DNA from: Methylobacterium durans
GTDB lineage: Bacteria > Pseudomonadota > Alphaproteobacteria > Rhizobiales > Beijerinckiaceae
Direction of reading: 5' to 3'
DNA length: 64,000 nucleotides
Assembly: GCF_003173715.1 (NCBI RefSeq)
Contig: NZ_CP029550.1
Span: 1,302,001-1,366,000 of the forward strand
Below, one piece after another: positions 63,001 to 64,000 of the stretch; the stretch's first letter is position 1, and each line of letters opens with the position of its first letter. Position numbers and translations under genes: made by a program. The notes beneath the pieces are model-generated. The model was not told the origin of the DNA. It saw only the letters and a list, made by a program, of their open reading frames with translations, and ran no database searches.

Positions 63001-63259
63001 AGAGCGAGACCGTGCGCACCTGCTTCAAATTCGGCAGGCCGGACGTCATTACCTCGATCGGCACCGTGATGTAGCGCTCGATCTCCTCGCCCGAGAGGCC
63101 CGGCGCCTGCGTGACCACGTCGATCATCGGCGGCGTCGGGTCCGGGTAGGCCTCGATGTTGAGGGTGCGGAACGCCGCGAGCCCGCCGATCAGCAGGAGC
63201 ACGAAGGCGAGCACGACGAGCACGCGCTGCCGCAGGGCGAAGGCGACGATGGCGTCCAT
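60092..63259 (-). CDS. heavy-metal efflux RND permease (CzcA/CusA type)
   Basis: 1,055 residues, the normal length for HME-RND pumps. N-terminal membrane segment (VLVVLAFVLLLIGGLAAFRT), porter-domain motifs (YPDPTPPMIDVVTQAPGLSG, FEFTYYEAEQQVLNRLAQLD), and the proton-relay segment of TM4 (LDFGLIVDGTVIMVEAIFRR) with the conserved Asp and Glu. It exports divalent or monovalent metal ions from periplasm to outside with an adaptor and an outer-membrane channel. Whether it moves Cu(I)/Ag(I) or Zn/Co/Ni cannot be decided here; its copper-protein neighbours favour copper. The adaptor gene lies 40 bases upstream on the same strand. Confidence 0.92.
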   Translation of the reverse strand: MDAIVAFALRQRVLVVLAFVLLLIGGLAAFRTLNIEAYPDPTPPMIDVVTQAPGLSGEEIERYITVPIEVMTSGLPNLKQVRTVSLYGLSDVKLQFGFEFTYYEAEQQVLNRLAQLDPLPNGAKPTISPVSPIGEIFRYKLVAPPGYSVLDLKTLQDWVLRRRFRAVPGVIDVIGWGGKTKTFEISVDIDKLSAYGLTLAGVVKTLNDSNLNVGGNRITLGAQSAVVRGVGLIRSTDDIEETVLAQSGGAPVLVRDVAHVTIGHQPRLGIAGMNDDDDIVQGIVLMRRGEQSTPTIKAVEAEVARIESSGILPPGVRIERIYDRSDLIEVTTHTVLHNMIFGISLILVIQWLFLGNLRSALIVVATIPFALFFAVIILVLRGESANLLSVGALDFGLIVDGTVIMVEAIFRRLSGHGPPTPGGGAKGLAGKLGAIVRASSDVSRSIVFAAIIIVTGFLPLFTLTGVEGHIFGPMAQTYAYALLGGLIATFTVTPVLSAYLLPEHIEEVETVLVRTLDSLYRPAIRMALGNRALVLGLAALLTLGVGLASRNLGSEFLPKLEEGNLWLRATMPATISLKEGNLYVNRMRRIIAAVPEVERVVSQHGRPDDGTDAAGFFNGEFFAPLKPVEQWRPGVTKDALTAELLDRLRAEFPGIEFNLSQYLQDNVAEAVSGIKGENSFKVFGPDLQTLTDVARRVEAVLKTVPGVTDLGVFTSLGQPTVQIDVDRVRAARYGLTPGDINTTVRTAIGGDSAGDLYDTGSDRHYPIIVRLASQYRQSVGAIRNLRIAGQGPNGTVIQVPLNEVATVRLVSGPAYIYREGQERYLPVKFSVRDRDLGSTIIEARERVAAEVALPPGYRLELVGEFNNMQGALARLSVTVPLAVALIAILLFVNFNSIVDTLLALSVIPMAVAGGILALVFTDTPFSVSAAIGFIALLGIAVMDGIIVITQFNALLAAGEERVSAMMRTCLTQMRPVVMTCVVAGVGLLPAALSSGVGSQVQKPLALVVVGGMALAPLLILLILPVLILLLSRRRTAEQPESDGVIDEPELAPFEA

Positions 63260-63299
63260 GTGGATGATCCCCCTGGCCGGCGAGAAGCCGGCCGCGCCA

Positions 63300-64000
63300 T
63301 CAGCCCTGCGTCGCCATCCGGTCGACGAAGAGCGAGCCCCGCGAGATCACGCGCTCGCCCGTCTTCAGTCCGTCGAGGACCTCGATCGTGCCGCCATCGA
63401 CGATGCCGGGCTTGATTTCCCGGTTCTCGACGGAATTGTCGGCCTTCAGCACCCAGACGCTCGCCTTGCTCCCCTCCAGGATCACCGCGGCCCGGGGCAC
63501 GGAATGCGAGAGGGTCTCGCGCTCGTTGATGATGCGCACGCTCGCGAACATCTCGGGCTTGAGGAGCCCCTGCGGGTTGTCGATCTCGGCGCGCACAACG
63601 ATGCGGCGCGTCGCCGGATCGACCGAGGCGCCGATGAAGTTCACCCGGCCCTCGAACGTCCGGTCGGGCAGCGAGAGGACGCGGAAGGTCAGCCGCTCGC
63701 CGAGATCGACCTTGGCGGCGTCGCTCTCGCGCAGCTGCGCGATCAGCCAGACCTTCGACAGGTCGCCGATGATGTAGGACGGGTCGCTGCCGCCGGTGCC
63801 GATGTACTGGCCGGGGCCGATCTTGCGCTGGATCACCGTGCCGGAGAGCGGGGCGTAGATCGTCGTGGTCGGGTTGATCGCGCCCTTCTGGAGCGCGGCC
63901 ATCTCGTCGTCCTTGAGGCCGAGGATGCGCAGGCGATTGCGCACCGCCTCGAGCCCGACCTCGGCCGTGCGCGCGTCGTTCGTCGCGGTCGTGAGGTCGT
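63300..64000 (-). CDS. RND efflux periplasmic adaptor (CusB/CzcB type), C-terminal part, cut by the right edge
   Basis: At least 233 residues; the frame stays open to base 64000, so the N-terminus lies outside. Membrane-fusion protein features: alpha-hairpin end (DLTTATNDARTAEVGLEAVR), the lipoyl-like TTTIYAPLSGTVIQRKIGPG, GQYIGTGGSDPSYIIGDLSK then VWLIAQLRESDAAKVDLGER (beta-barrel), and VFVDRMATQG at the C-terminus preceded by GLKTGERVISRGSL. It joins the inner-membrane pump to the outer-membrane channel in the periplasm. First of the two visible genes of the pump operon. Confidence 0.9.
   Translation of the reverse strand, partial: DLTTATNDARTAEVGLEAVRNRLRILGLKDDEMAALQKGAINPTTTIYAPLSGTVIQRKIGPGQYIGTGGSDPSYIIGDLSKVWLIAQLRESDAAKVDLGERLTFRVLSLPDRTFEGRVNFIGASVDPATRRIVVRAEIDNPQGLLKPEMFASVRIINERETLSHSVPRAAVILEGSKASVWVLKADNSVENREIKPGIVDGGTIEVLDGLKTGERVISRGSLFVDRMATQG

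Overview
The window is high-GC alphaproteobacterial DNA that fits Methylobacterium or a close relative. The main reason is a complete N-methylglutamate (NMG) pathway for methylamine use (gmaS, mgsABC, mgdABCD) next to a YdeP-type formate dehydrogenase pair resembling fdh4AB. No rRNA, tRNA, CRISPR array, transposase or integrase was recognised.

Layout. 1-1.8 kb: an A+T-richer edge with an unrecognised gene running off the left end, then a glmS N-terminal fragment whose middle 521 bp is inverted. 1.9-4.2 kb: a NarL-type response regulator and histidine kinase. 5-9.1 kb: a secreted Arg-rich protein, a DUF2778 protein, a Tat-signalled histone-deacetylase-like hydrolase and a DUF3617 protein. 9.2-24.2 kb: the methylamine block, made of gmaS-mgsCBA (minus), a divergent XRE-cupin regulator, mgdDCBA (minus), a divergent GlxA-type AraC regulator, and a six-gene minus-strand operon of an APC permease with five small membrane proteins. 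24.5 kb: a paralogue of the secreted Arg-rich protein. 25.9-28.5 kb: fdh4AB-like genes. 28.9-30.5 kb: an A+T-richer FemAB/CelD-like acyltransferase. 30.8-39.7 kb: zwf and a giant RTX-type protein. 40-44.7 kb: an MFS exporter, a small acidic/basic secreted protein, a methyltransferase, a MarR regulator, a gene-free stretch with a strong terminator (possible sRNA), and an orphan LuxR-type response regulator. 44.9-64 kb: a metal/oxidase block with a multicopper oxidase, a SCO1-cytochrome c fusion with a His tail, a type II pseudopilin and a PilN/GspL-like protein, a roughly 2,970-residue animal-haem-peroxidase/RTX/Ig-like/DUF4214 protein, a 13-Cys Csp1-like copper-storage protein, and an HME-RND efflux pump with its adaptor (cut by the right edge).

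How it works together. GmaS makes gamma-glutamylmethylamide from methylamine, MgsABC makes NMG, and MgdABCD oxidises it to a C1 unit carried on a folate. The formate dehydrogenase could act at the end of C1 oxidation. Two matching 6-3-6 palindromes link the mgs/regulator promoter with the permease operon. In the last 20 kb the multicopper oxidase, copper chaperone, peroxidase and copper storage/efflux genes look like one extracellular oxidation system; the peroxidase resembles Mn-oxidising MopA proteins. A repeated GACCAARGTCSGA motif lies upstream of the oxidase, the peroxidase and the giant RTX gene.

Caution: at least nine otherwise well-conserved genes carry single-base frame breaks, almost all net one-base losses in G/C runs. 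This looks like assembly error rather than decay, so those genes are annotated across the break.
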